12,248 nucleotides of DNA from an uncultured Ectothiorhodospiraceae bacterium (GTDB lineage Bacteria; Pseudomonadota; Gammaproteobacteria; UBA9214). The stretch's first letter is position 1; every line of letters starts with the position of its first letter. Where the stretch lies: assembly GCA_947258945.1 (NCBI GenBank), contig CAMYKJ010000046.1:1-12248 (forward strand). Direction: 5' to 3'. Below are positions 6,477 to 12,248 of the stretch, one piece after another. A program made the position numbers and the translations under genes. The notes under the pieces were generated by a model. The model saw only the letters and a program-made list of their open reading frames with translations, did not search any database and was not told where the DNA came from.

Positions 6477-8765
6477 ATGCAGGCGACACCAAACTCACAG
6501 GCTTGGACCACCTCTATTCTCGATGAGTGTCACAAACTGGTGCGGTCTTATTTGAGCCCGCACCTGCAAAAAATGTTCGAGAACAGCAATCTCGCATTTC
6601 TCGAGTTTGCAGAAAAGGCACAGTCCTCCGCCTCGCAGATCCAGTTCATGGAAGCACTGACCGTCATTCAGAAAAACCGCTCGCAGGTGGAAGAAGTGTT
6701 CCAGCGCGAAATCGGCAGCAGCTTTGCACAATTAGGCAATTCACAGCTGCAGGAGCCGCATTCCGCCCGGAGTGACGAAAGCCCGCTGTCCCTGCTGAGC
6801 AAAGAAGATACAGACATCGAAGTGGCTATCAAGAACATGACGTCCAGCGCCACTAACGGGGCATCACAGGAGCTTTATGCACTGCGCCAGCGCCTCGCGG
6901 TGCTGAATAACGGCAGAAAGATCGAATACGAGGATATACCCGCGGGTCCACACTGCCTTGCCATGGCATTTAATGACGCCGCCAGGGAATTGCTGCTGGA
7001 ACACGAAACCAAGCTCATCGTATACATGCTGTTCGACAAATTCGTCCTCAGCAAGCTGGCCCCGCTTTACCATAAATACAACGAACGCCTGCTGAAGGCC
7101 GGACTCCTGCCGAACCTGAAATACGAGGTGCGCAAGAATCCGATCACCGGGAAAATGCAAAAGGCCGGTGCAGATACCGCGAAGCCAGCACAAAATGACC
7201 CGCAACAAGCGGCAGCAAACGCGCCTGCAGGACAGCCCGATGCCGGCCCGCAAAGCCTGGGCGACGAAGTGTTCGGCAATATCATGAGCCTGCTGGCCCG
7301 GCGCGACAGCCGTGGCAGCGGGGCCGGTGCTGCCGGCAGCGGCCAAAACAGCCCGGCCGTCAGCAATCCCTTGCCGCAAACAGAAATCGTGACAGCCATC
7401 GACAAGGTCCAGCATGCGGCACCGGTCGAGGGCATCACGGCCGAACAGGTCGCGTCGATCCAGCCGGGCACGCAGGAACACCAGGGCATCATCTCCACGA
7501 TGGCTCAGCGCCTGTCGGCGGAGCGCAAGCAACTGTTTACGGGTATTGACCGCCGACGTATGCCCGCGGCTGATACACAGGTGATCGACCTCGTCGGCAT
7601 GATTTTCGAACACATGCTGAAGGACGAGGACCTGCCAAACGTCGCCAAGGCCGAGCTCAGCCGATTACATACCCCTTATCTCAAAGTCGCGATCATCGAC
7701 AAGCGGTTTTTTTCCGATAACACCCACCCGGCACATGAACTCCTGAATACCCTGGCCAACGCGGGCGCCCGCTGGGTATTCGAAGACGACCTGGATCGCG
7801 GCATCTTCCCGACCCTGCGCAATACCGTACAGCGCGTCATCAATGAATTCGTCAACAACATCGAGTTGTTTTCCGAACTTCTGGGATCCTTCAACAGAAG
7901 CCTGAACGAGTTGATCGACAGGGCATCCGCCATCGAGGAACGCACCAGGCAGGCGGCGGCAGGCAAGGAAAAACTCGGTTTGGCCCGCAACCAGGCGGCG
8001 GATGCGATCGAGGCATGCGTATCCGGGCACAATGTACCCTCGGCGATCAGGAAACTGCTGGGAGATGTCTGGCTGGACAAGCTGATGTTCATCTATCTCA
8101 GGGAGCCGGATGGAGAGAACAGCGCCAGCTGGCGACTCGCCATCCAGACCATCGAGGACATCATCTGGAGTGTGGAGCCACGCTTTAGCGAAGAAAGCCA
8201 GGCGGAACTGCTGGTCAAGCTGCCGGTGCTGCGTACCCGTATTGAACAGGCATTTGCCGATCTCGAGACCTATGGCTCAAGTGACAGTGAAGTGCACCTG
8301 CAGCAGGTTAGCGCACTGCAGGAAGAGGCGTTGCGCCAGCCGGCTGACGAACAACTCGCCGCCATCGAAGCCGAGGAAGCGGTAACGCAGGTCCCGGATG
8401 CTGACGATGCCGAGGTCAGCGACAGTGTCGCCGAGCCGGAGGAAGAGCCTCTCGCACCCGAGGTGCAGGCCGGACTCGACAAGCTGAAGGCAGTTGCCTT
8501 CGGCACCTGGTTCTTCATCCAGGAAAGCAGAAAAGCCCATCCGGTCAGGGTCAAGCTGTCCTGGTACTCGCAAATGTCCGGGAATTACATGTTCGTCGAC
8601 AGCATGGGCGTCAAATCCACTGTCTGGAAACAGAACGAACTGGCCGCCCTCATCGCTGACGGCAGGGCAAGAATCATCGAAGAAACAAGGATGCCGTTCC
8701 TGAAACGGGCACTGATCGCCATTCGTCACATACTCACAGGCGATCGGATGTTATCTGACGAGTAA
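6477..8765 (+). CDS. DUF1631 family protein
   Basis: A 762-residue soluble, largely helical protein of the DUF1631 family, which has no firmly established biochemical function. Residues 10-230 form the N-terminal helical region (including the family-like LYHKYNERLLKAGLLPNLKYEVRKNP). A disordered Ala/Gly/Gln/Pro-rich linker (about 231-300) follows, then a central helical core (about 303-600) with HTPYLKVAIIDKRFFSDNTHPAHELLNTLA as a conserved-looking block. An acidic Glu-rich stretch (about 613-660) leads to a C-terminal beta-rich module (about 665-735: FGTWFFI, VRVKLSWYSQMSGNYMFVDSMGVK) that resembles a small barrel. No signal peptide or membrane segment is present. The start has AAAGG 8 nt upstream. 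The next gene, 19 bp downstream, encodes a PilZ protein, so a role in c-di-GMP signalling is inferred. Some DUF1631 proteins carry the annotation thymidine phosphorylase, which nothing here supports. Confidence 0.8.
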   Translation: MQATPNSQAWTTSILDECHKLVRSYLSPHLQKMFENSNLAFLEFAEKAQSSASQIQFMEALTVIQKNRSQVEEVFQREIGSSFAQLGNSQLQEPHSARSDESPLSLLSKEDTDIEVAIKNMTSSATNGASQELYALRQRLAVLNNGRKIEYEDIPAGPHCLAMAFNDAARELLLEHETKLIVYMLFDKFVLSKLAPLYHKYNERLLKAGLLPNLKYEVRKNPITGKMQKAGADTAKPAQNDPQQAAANAPAGQPDAGPQSLGDEVFGNIMSLLARRDSRGSGAGAAGSGQNSPAVSNPLPQTEIVTAIDKVQHAAPVEGITAEQVASIQPGTQEHQGIISTMAQRLSAERKQLFTGIDRRRMPAADTQVIDLVGMIFEHMLKDEDLPNVAKAELSRLHTPYLKVAIIDKRFFSDNTHPAHELLNTLANAGARWVFEDDLDRGIFPTLRNTVQRVINEFVNNIELFSELLGSFNRSLNELIDRASAIEERTRQAAAGKEKLGLARNQAADAIEACVSGHNVPSAIRKLLGDVWLDKLMFIYLREPDGENSASWRLAIQTIEDIIWSVEPRFSEESQAELLVKLPVLRTRIEQAFADLETYGSSDSEVHLQQVSALQEEALRQPADEQLAAIEAEEAVTQVPDADDAEVSDSVAEPEEEPLAPEVQAGLDKLKAVAFGTWFFIQESRKAHPVRVKLSWYSQMSGNYMFVDSMGVKSTVWKQNELAALIADGRARIIEETRMPFLKRALIAIRHILTGDRMLSDE

Positions 8766-8784
8766 CGACTGCAGGAGTACGCTT

Positions 8785-9144
8785 ATGCATGCGAACGATA
8801 AATCCGTAAAGGAGATGCGCAAAACCGAACGGTTTGACGTCACCGCCGTGGTTCGCATTATCGACATACCGACGGGACGTGATATCGGGCAACTCGTGAA
8901 TATCAGCGAGGAAGGCATCATGATCATGGGCAACGAGCCCATTGCCGACAACAGCATCATGCAACTGTCGCTGGTATTCGACAGCAGTTCCGGCAGCATA
9001 CCGGATATCAGTATCGGCGTAGAAAGTCTCTGGACACAGTCCAGCAGCGATGACGCGAATTACTGGACCGGTTTCTACATCATCGATATTTCCGAGCAGG
9101 ATGCAGAGCGTGTCAAAAATATGGTCAGCTCATCACCAATGTAA
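8785..9144 (+). CDS. Single-domain PilZ protein, predicted c-di-GMP binder
   Basis: A 119-residue cytoplasmic protein consisting of one PilZ domain, a beta-barrel that binds cyclic di-GMP. Both ligand motifs are present: RxxxR as RKTER (Arg12, Arg16) and (D/N)x(S/A)xxG as NISEEG (Asn39, Ser41, Gly44). The rest (SIMQLSLVF, then GVESLWTQSSSDDANYWTGFYIIDISEQD) follows the typical barrel with its GFxxxxIS ending. AGGAG at 8773-8777 lies 7 nt before the ATG. The gene begins 19 bp after DUF1631, so the two are almost certainly cotranscribed. Its likely role is to sense c-di-GMP and act on the partner protein or on motility/biofilm output. The effector target is an inference; the domain call is strong. 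Confidence 0.88.
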   Translation: MHANDKSVKEMRKTERFDVTAVVRIIDIPTGRDIGQLVNISEEGIMIMGNEPIADNSIMQLSLVFDSSSGSIPDISIGVESLWTQSSSDDANYWTGFYIIDISEQDAERVKNMVSSSPM

Positions 9145-9215
9145 CTGCATAGAGTCGCATGTCAAATGACACGGCGGCGTGGCAATACCAGATCAGTCAA
9201 GGCGTATGCAACAGA

Positions 9216-10628
9216 TCACACGGGCACCAGCTCGGTAATCGGCGTGTCATTCTTTGTGTCGACCTGACCATACAGATCGTAGAGTGCTGCCTGCAGCGCC
9301 TCTTCGATGACCGGGTGGTAGAACGGCATTTGCAATATCTCACCGACCGTCATGTGCTGCTGTATAGACCAGGCCAGCAGGTGGCCGAGGTTTTCACCTT
9401 TCGGGCATGCCATCTCGGCGCCCAGCACGCGGCCGCTGGCCCTGTCAGCATAGACACGTATCAGGCCACGGTTCTTGGCCATGATCAGGGCTCGACCCAC
9501 CGGACCCATCTGGATCTGCCCTATGGCGGTGCTGGCTGCATCGAGGTCGGCAAAAGGTGTGCCGACCACTACGATGTTGGGGTCGCAGAAGGTAATGCTC
9601 AGCGGCGTTTTTCTCCGGAAGGCCATCGGCTCTTCGGCAATCGCGTTATGCCCGGCTATGCGACCCTCGTCACCGGCCTCGTGCAGCAGCGGCCGCTCAC
9701 CGGTGACATCGCCGGCGATATAGATCGGCGTGTCACCGATACGCATGGTGCCGGGGTCGAACACCGGAATGCCGCGCGCGTCAAGCTCGACACCGATGTC
9801 TGCCAGACCGAGTTTATCGAGATTGGGTGAGCGGCCCATACTGGCAAACACGCGCTCGACCTCGACGCTCTGATCACCGGCCTGCACCTGGAGCATACCG
9901 TTGTCGGCCTCGGTCACCTCTGCAGCATGCCCAAGCCACAGGGGCATTTCCTTGCCGATGACCTCGATGGCCGTCCTGGCGACCTCCGGATCACTCAGGC
10001 CGCCGATGGTCTGCAACTGGTCGATACCGGTGACCTCGAGGCCCAGACGGCTGAGGGACTGGCCGATTTCCAGGCCAATCACGCCGAGTCCGATGACTGC
10101 AATCGACTGCGGCAGGTCTTCCAGCTCGAAGAATTCGTCGGTTGTGATAATCCGGTCGCGGAAGGGCTCCCAGGCCCGCGGCACCAGCGGTCGCGAACCG
10201 GTAGCGATAATGAAGCGGTCCGCGCGAATGCGCTCGCCGTTATCGATTTCCACCAGACCGGTCTCGATAAACCGGGCATAGCCCTCGATGAAGTTTTCCC
10301 CGGGCAGCTTGTCGATACTTTTGGAAAGCACGCGCTCGACGAAGATGTCACGCAGATCCTGTACGTATTCCATGGCCTCCGGAATGGTGAGGTTCATATC
10401 TTCATGCCCCTCGATCCCGTAGCGATTGAACACATTGCGGCGATAGAAATCCTCTGCAACCTGGATCACCGCCTTGGAGGGCATGCAACCCACACGCGCG
10501 CAGGTGGTGCCCAGTTCACCGCCATTGATCAGTACAAATGACTTGCCGGAGGGACGCACCTTCCCCAGGGCATAGAGGCCGGCACTGCCGGAGCCTATGA
10601 TAGCGACGTCGACCTTGCGTTCTTTCAC
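9216..10628 (-). CDS. Dihydrolipoamide dehydrogenase-like FAD/NAD disulfide oxidoreductase
   Basis: A 470-residue class I pyridine nucleotide-disulfide oxidoreductase. In order: FAD-binding IIGSGSAG (10-17), the redox-active disulfide CARVGC (Cys43, Cys48, the CxxxxC spacing), ATGSRP (142-147), NAD-binding GLGVIGLE (180-187) with an acidic Asp203 at the end of the next strand (favouring NADH), FAD-contacting IAGD (304-307), and the C-terminal catalytic HPVIEE (His438, Glu443), a variant of HPTxxE. The start is GTG at 10628; the preceding in-frame codons include a stop, and the Rossmann strand begins only five residues in. No strong ribosome site is seen. It lies 34 bp after the DUF3365 haem protein gene. 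No 2-oxoacid dehydrogenase or lipoyl protein genes are nearby, so it may not be the housekeeping Lpd. Another thiol/disulfide substrate is possible. Confidence 0.85.
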   Translation of the reverse strand: MKERKVDVAIIGSGSAGLYALGKVRPSGKSFVLINGGELGTTCARVGCMPSKAVIQVAEDFYRRNVFNRYGIEGHEDMNLTIPEAMEYVQDLRDIFVERVLSKSIDKLPGENFIEGYARFIETGLVEIDNGERIRADRFIIATGSRPLVPRAWEPFRDRIITTDEFFELEDLPQSIAVIGLGVIGLEIGQSLSRLGLEVTGIDQLQTIGGLSDPEVARTAIEVIGKEMPLWLGHAAEVTEADNGMLQVQAGDQSVEVERVFASMGRSPNLDKLGLADIGVELDARGIPVFDPGTMRIGDTPIYIAGDVTGERPLLHEAGDEGRIAGHNAIAEEPMAFRRKTPLSITFCDPNIVVVGTPFADLDAASTAIGQIQMGPVGRALIMAKNRGLIRVYADRASGRVLGAEMACPKGENLGHLLAWSIQQHMTVGEILQMPFYHPVIEEALQAALYDLYGQVDTKNDTPITELVPV

Positions 10629-10662
10629 ATCAATTCAGCAGACCAGATACCATTAGTGACTC

Positions 10663-11235
10663 TCATTCATGGTCCAGTGGCTGTGTAATGGTGAATGCCC
10701 CGCGTATGTCGCCAGCCTGGTACCCCACGGCCCGGTCATGCGGGTAGAGTGTTTCGATGCGTGTCCTGACCTGGGAATCGAGGTGCTCACCGTGGCAGGC
10801 AAGGCACAGGCCCAGTGTCGGAATAGCCTTCATGTAGCGCAACTCGCGCTTGCCGTCGGCCGTGACGACTTCGTAATACTCGAGCTTTGCCGGGTCCTCG
10901 CCGGCGCAATTGCGTTCATCGAATGATTCGAGCACGGCACGCTCCCATGCATCCGGTGCATTGTCCGGGTTCCTGGGCTTGAGGCTGGTACGACCCACCT
11001 CCCAGCCCTTGCGCACACTGTAGGTACTGGCGATGCCGGGCGCTGCGAGATTGCAGACGCTGACGGCATTGACCGGGCCGCCTTCCTGCATGCCTTTTTT
11101 CAGGTCCTGCTTGAGTGTCTGCATGAACTCGCGCGCAGTGGCGCGGCTGTTATCGACATGCTTGCTGTAGTCGCCGGACAGCACGGGCGCCGCGCCCATT
11201 ACAGTCACCAGGGTGAGTGTCGCTATCCGTTTCAT
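10663..11235 (-). CDS. Secreted DUF3365 (Tll0287-like) c-type haem protein
   Basis: A 190-residue periplasmic protein with one haem c. Residues 1-20 form a Sec signal peptide (MKR, hydrophobic TLTLVTVMGAAPVL). Family marks are AVSVCN (Cys61), the strongly conserved block VGRTSLKPRNPDNAPDAWE, and the haem-binding CLACH (144-148). In the cyanobacterial family member Tll0287 the haem iron has unusual Cys/His ligation; Cys61 is the likely equivalent ligand here (inference). I chose ATG at 11235 over the longer frame from 11259, because AGAGG lies 8 nt before it and because it leaves a standard signal peptide. The flavoprotein gene follows 34 bp downstream. Family members are suspected of redox or gas sensing; the role here is unknown. 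Confidence 0.85.
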   Translation of the reverse strand: MKRIATLTLVTVMGAAPVLSGDYSKHVDNSRATAREFMQTLKQDLKKGMQEGGPVNAVSVCNLAAPGIASTYSVRKGWEVGRTSLKPRNPDNAPDAWERAVLESFDERNCAGEDPAKLEYYEVVTADGKRELRYMKAIPTLGLCLACHGEHLDSQVRTRIETLYPHDRAVGYQAGDIRGAFTITQPLDHE

Positions 11236-11276
11236 AAGCAAGCCTCTGATATATCCCATGTCCGGTTCCGGAAATC

Positions 11277-11306
11277 ATGGTATCGACGAAACCGGATCAT
11301 GGTCAA
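11277..11306 (-). promoter_or_regulatory. Candidate sigma70 promoter for the haem protein/flavoprotein operon
   Basis: On the minus strand, TTGACC (11306-11301, 5 of 6 to the -35 consensus) is followed after 18 bp by TACCAT (11282-11277, 4 of 6 to the -10). Transcription would start near 11270, giving a leader of about 35 nt before the ATG at 11235. Confidence 0.4.
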
Positions 11307-11544
11307 GCAAGCGCCCGATCCCGATATTCACTAATTGTAAACAGCGGTAGCTATCCTGACGAAAAACCGAGACCGGGACCGTACCTGCGGGACGACTGCC
11401 GGTAACCAACCATACTGCATTTCCATACTGCCCCTGGCGCCCGCAACAGCCGGCTGCCCGGCAAAAATAATTTTCAGTTTCCGTCAACAGCCGGGCCTGC
11501 TCCACGAGGCCCCGGGCACCTGCCAATGAGAGACAATATATATC

Positions 11545-11573
11545 TGGTATTCCTGGAATAATTCTTTTATAAT
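11545..11573 (+). promoter_or_regulatory. Candidate promoter of the cold shock gene, with a long 5' leader
   Basis: A perfect TATAAT -10 lies at 11568-11573, with a weak TGGTAT -35 at 11545-11550 (17-bp spacer). Initiation near 11580 would leave a leader of about 115 nt before the ATG. Long structured leaders are typical of cspA-type genes, where they make translation cold-dependent. No match to the E. coli cold box was seen. Confidence 0.4.
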
Positions 11574-11696
11574 CAGCACAGCTACAGATATTGTTATTGG
11601 CAGTTTTGGCCGTTCACTCCGTGTAACTCCCCTGAATTTATCATTTCATTACCTGTATGCAACACTCTAATTGTTTAATATTTAAGGATATTTAAT

Positions 11697-11897
11697 ATGG
11701 CAACAGGTACTGTAAAGTGGTTTAACGAATCCAAGGGTTACGGCTTTATTTCACAGGATGATGGCGGCGATGATGTCTTTGTACACTTCAACGCCATTCA
11801 GGGCGCCGGCTTCAAGACCCTGAGCGAAGGTCAGTCTGTCACCTATGAGGTGGAAAAAGGACCGAAGGGTCTTCAGGCAAGTAACGTTGTTTCCTGA
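11697..11897 (+). CDS. CspA-family cold shock protein
   Basis: A 66-residue single cold-shock domain, the standard length. It binds single-stranded RNA/DNA and acts as an RNA chaperone. Both nucleic-acid binding motifs are present: RNP1 as KGYGFI (13-18) and RNP2 as VFVHF (27-31), preceded by the conserved [11 protein letters not shown] opening and ending with GLQASNVV. The ribosome site AAGGA lies 8 nt before the ATG. Upstream is a long AT-rich leader; downstream are a strong terminator and an RRM-type RNA-binding protein gene. The family is certain. Whether it is cold-induced or constitutive cannot be read from the coding sequence. Confidence 0.97.
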   Translation: MATGTVKWFNESKGYGFISQDDGGDDVFVHFNAIQGAGFKTLSEGQSVTYEVEKGPKGLQASNVVS

Positions 11898-11925
11898 ACA
11901 AGGCCTCATCGTACACACCAATACG

Positions 11926-11956
11926 AAGAACCCCGCTTATGCGGGGTTCTTTTTTT
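11926..11956 (+). terminator. Rho-independent terminator after the cold shock gene
   Basis: An 11-bp perfect stem (AAGAACCCCGC 11926-11936, GCGGGGTTCTT 11941-11951) with a TTAT loop, followed by a T-run to 11956. It lies 28 bp after the stop. The A residues before the stem could make it partly bidirectional. Confidence 0.95.
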
Positions 11957-12005
11957 GCAGCATCGCTGGTACCGGTAATCTCCATTTACCAACAGGGGAA
12001 CAGAA

Positions 12006-12248
12006 ATGAAAAAATTATTTATTGGCAATTTGCCCGCCAGCACGAGCGAGAAAGATCTTCAGGACCTGTTTGCCGAATTCGGCACTGTGCGTTCAACCAG
12101 GCTTGTTACCGATGTATTTTCCGGTCAGTGCAAGGGCTTCGGCTTTATCGAAATGGAAGGCCATGAGGCCCGCGCTGCGATTGCCGGTCTGAATGGCAAA
12201 GACTTTAACGGCAATCCGTTGAAGGTTAACTTTGAATCCCCCAGGCCG
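12006..12248 (+). CDS. RRM-domain RNA-binding protein, 3' end cut by window edge
   Basis: The first 81 residues of a small RNA-recognition-motif protein, open at the right edge. The ribonucleoprotein motifs are clear: RNP2 as LFIGNL (4-9) and RNP1 as KGFGFIEM (43-50), with the usual LQDLFAEFGTV helix and the AAIAGLNGKDFNGNPLKVNF ending. The single RRM is nearly complete; bacterial members usually add a short Gly/Arg-rich tail, which is not visible here. AGGGGA (11994-11999) lies 6 nt before the ATG. The gene starts only 49 bp after the cold shock terminator and has no obvious promoter of its own, so partial readthrough from the cold shock promoter may supply it (inference). Cyanobacterial relatives are cold-induced. 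Confidence 0.93.
   Translation, partial: MKKLFIGNLPASTSEKDLQDLFAEFGTVRSTRLVTDVFSGQCKGFGFIEMEGHEARAAIAGLNGKDFNGNPLKVNFESPRP

Larger units (their letters stand above)
11236..11696. other. 461-bp divergent intergenic region between the haem protein and cold shock genes
   Basis: No gene is supported. A TTG-started 83-codon frame on the minus strand (11275-11526) lacks family features and overlaps the candidate promoter. The right part (about 11530-11696) is AT-rich and holds the cold shock gene promoter and its long leader. Confidence 0.5.

Noticed and set aside
9160..9171. Short palindrome TGTCAAATGACA between the convergent PilZ and flavoprotein genes
   Set aside because: A 5-bp arm with a 2-base centre and no T-run cannot be a terminator, and its position between two gene ends makes an operator unlikely.
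11275..11526. 83-codon minus-strand frame upstream of the haem protein gene
   Set aside because: TTG start, no family resemblance, and it overlaps the likely promoter of the haem protein operon.
1..12248. CRISPR arrays, tRNA/rRNA genes, insertion sequences, phage or toxin-antitoxin genes
   Set aside because: None recognised on reading both strands: no spaced repeat series, no transposase or integrase motifs, and no tRNA-like cloverleaf.

Overview
This window looks like the chromosome of a moderately GC-rich gammaproteobacterium. The basis is the protein families: a SfcA/MaeA-type malic enzyme, a DUF1631 plus PilZ pair, a glycine-zipper/OmpA lipoprotein of the YiaD type, a CspA-type cold shock protein, and Shine-Dalgarno sites of the AGGAG type. 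I cannot name the genus. There are no rRNA or tRNA genes, insertion sequences, integrases, CRISPR arrays or phage genes. Most of it is core-like housekeeping and regulatory DNA.

Layout. 1-1071 (minus): a small SCP2-like lipid-binding protein, then a periplasmic adaptor (HlyD/RND membrane fusion type) that runs off the left edge. A Fur-box-like site precedes the first gene and a perfect 10-bp inverted repeat precedes the second. 1589-2056 (plus): a DUF5658 membrane protein with a TTG start. 2386-3043 (plus): an OmpA-family glycine-zipper lipoprotein gene broken by a small out-of-frame deletion, followed by a strong terminator. 3115-5913 (minus): a malic enzyme, then egtD, the histidine methyltransferase of ergothioneine synthesis, with no egtB beside it. 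6477-9144 (plus): a 762-residue DUF1631 protein and a single-domain PilZ protein 19 bp apart, which look like a c-di-GMP-linked operon. 9216-11235 (minus): a secreted DUF3365 c-type haem protein, then a dihydrolipoamide-dehydrogenase-like flavoprotein, probably one transcript. 11697-12248 (plus): a CspA-family protein, a terminator, and the start of an RRM RNA-binding protein that runs off the right edge.

Functional threads. Several units suggest envelope and redox biology: lipid handling coupled to export, an envelope lipoprotein, ergothioneine, a haem protein with a disulfide reductase, and malate-driven nicotinamide reduction. The right end is a pair of small RNA-binding proteins. No clearly new system is visible. 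The least understood units are the DUF1631/PilZ operon, the DUF3365/flavoprotein operon and the SCP2/adaptor cluster. The most concrete oddities are the broken OmpA gene and a change at the predicted cofactor-binding position of the malic enzyme.
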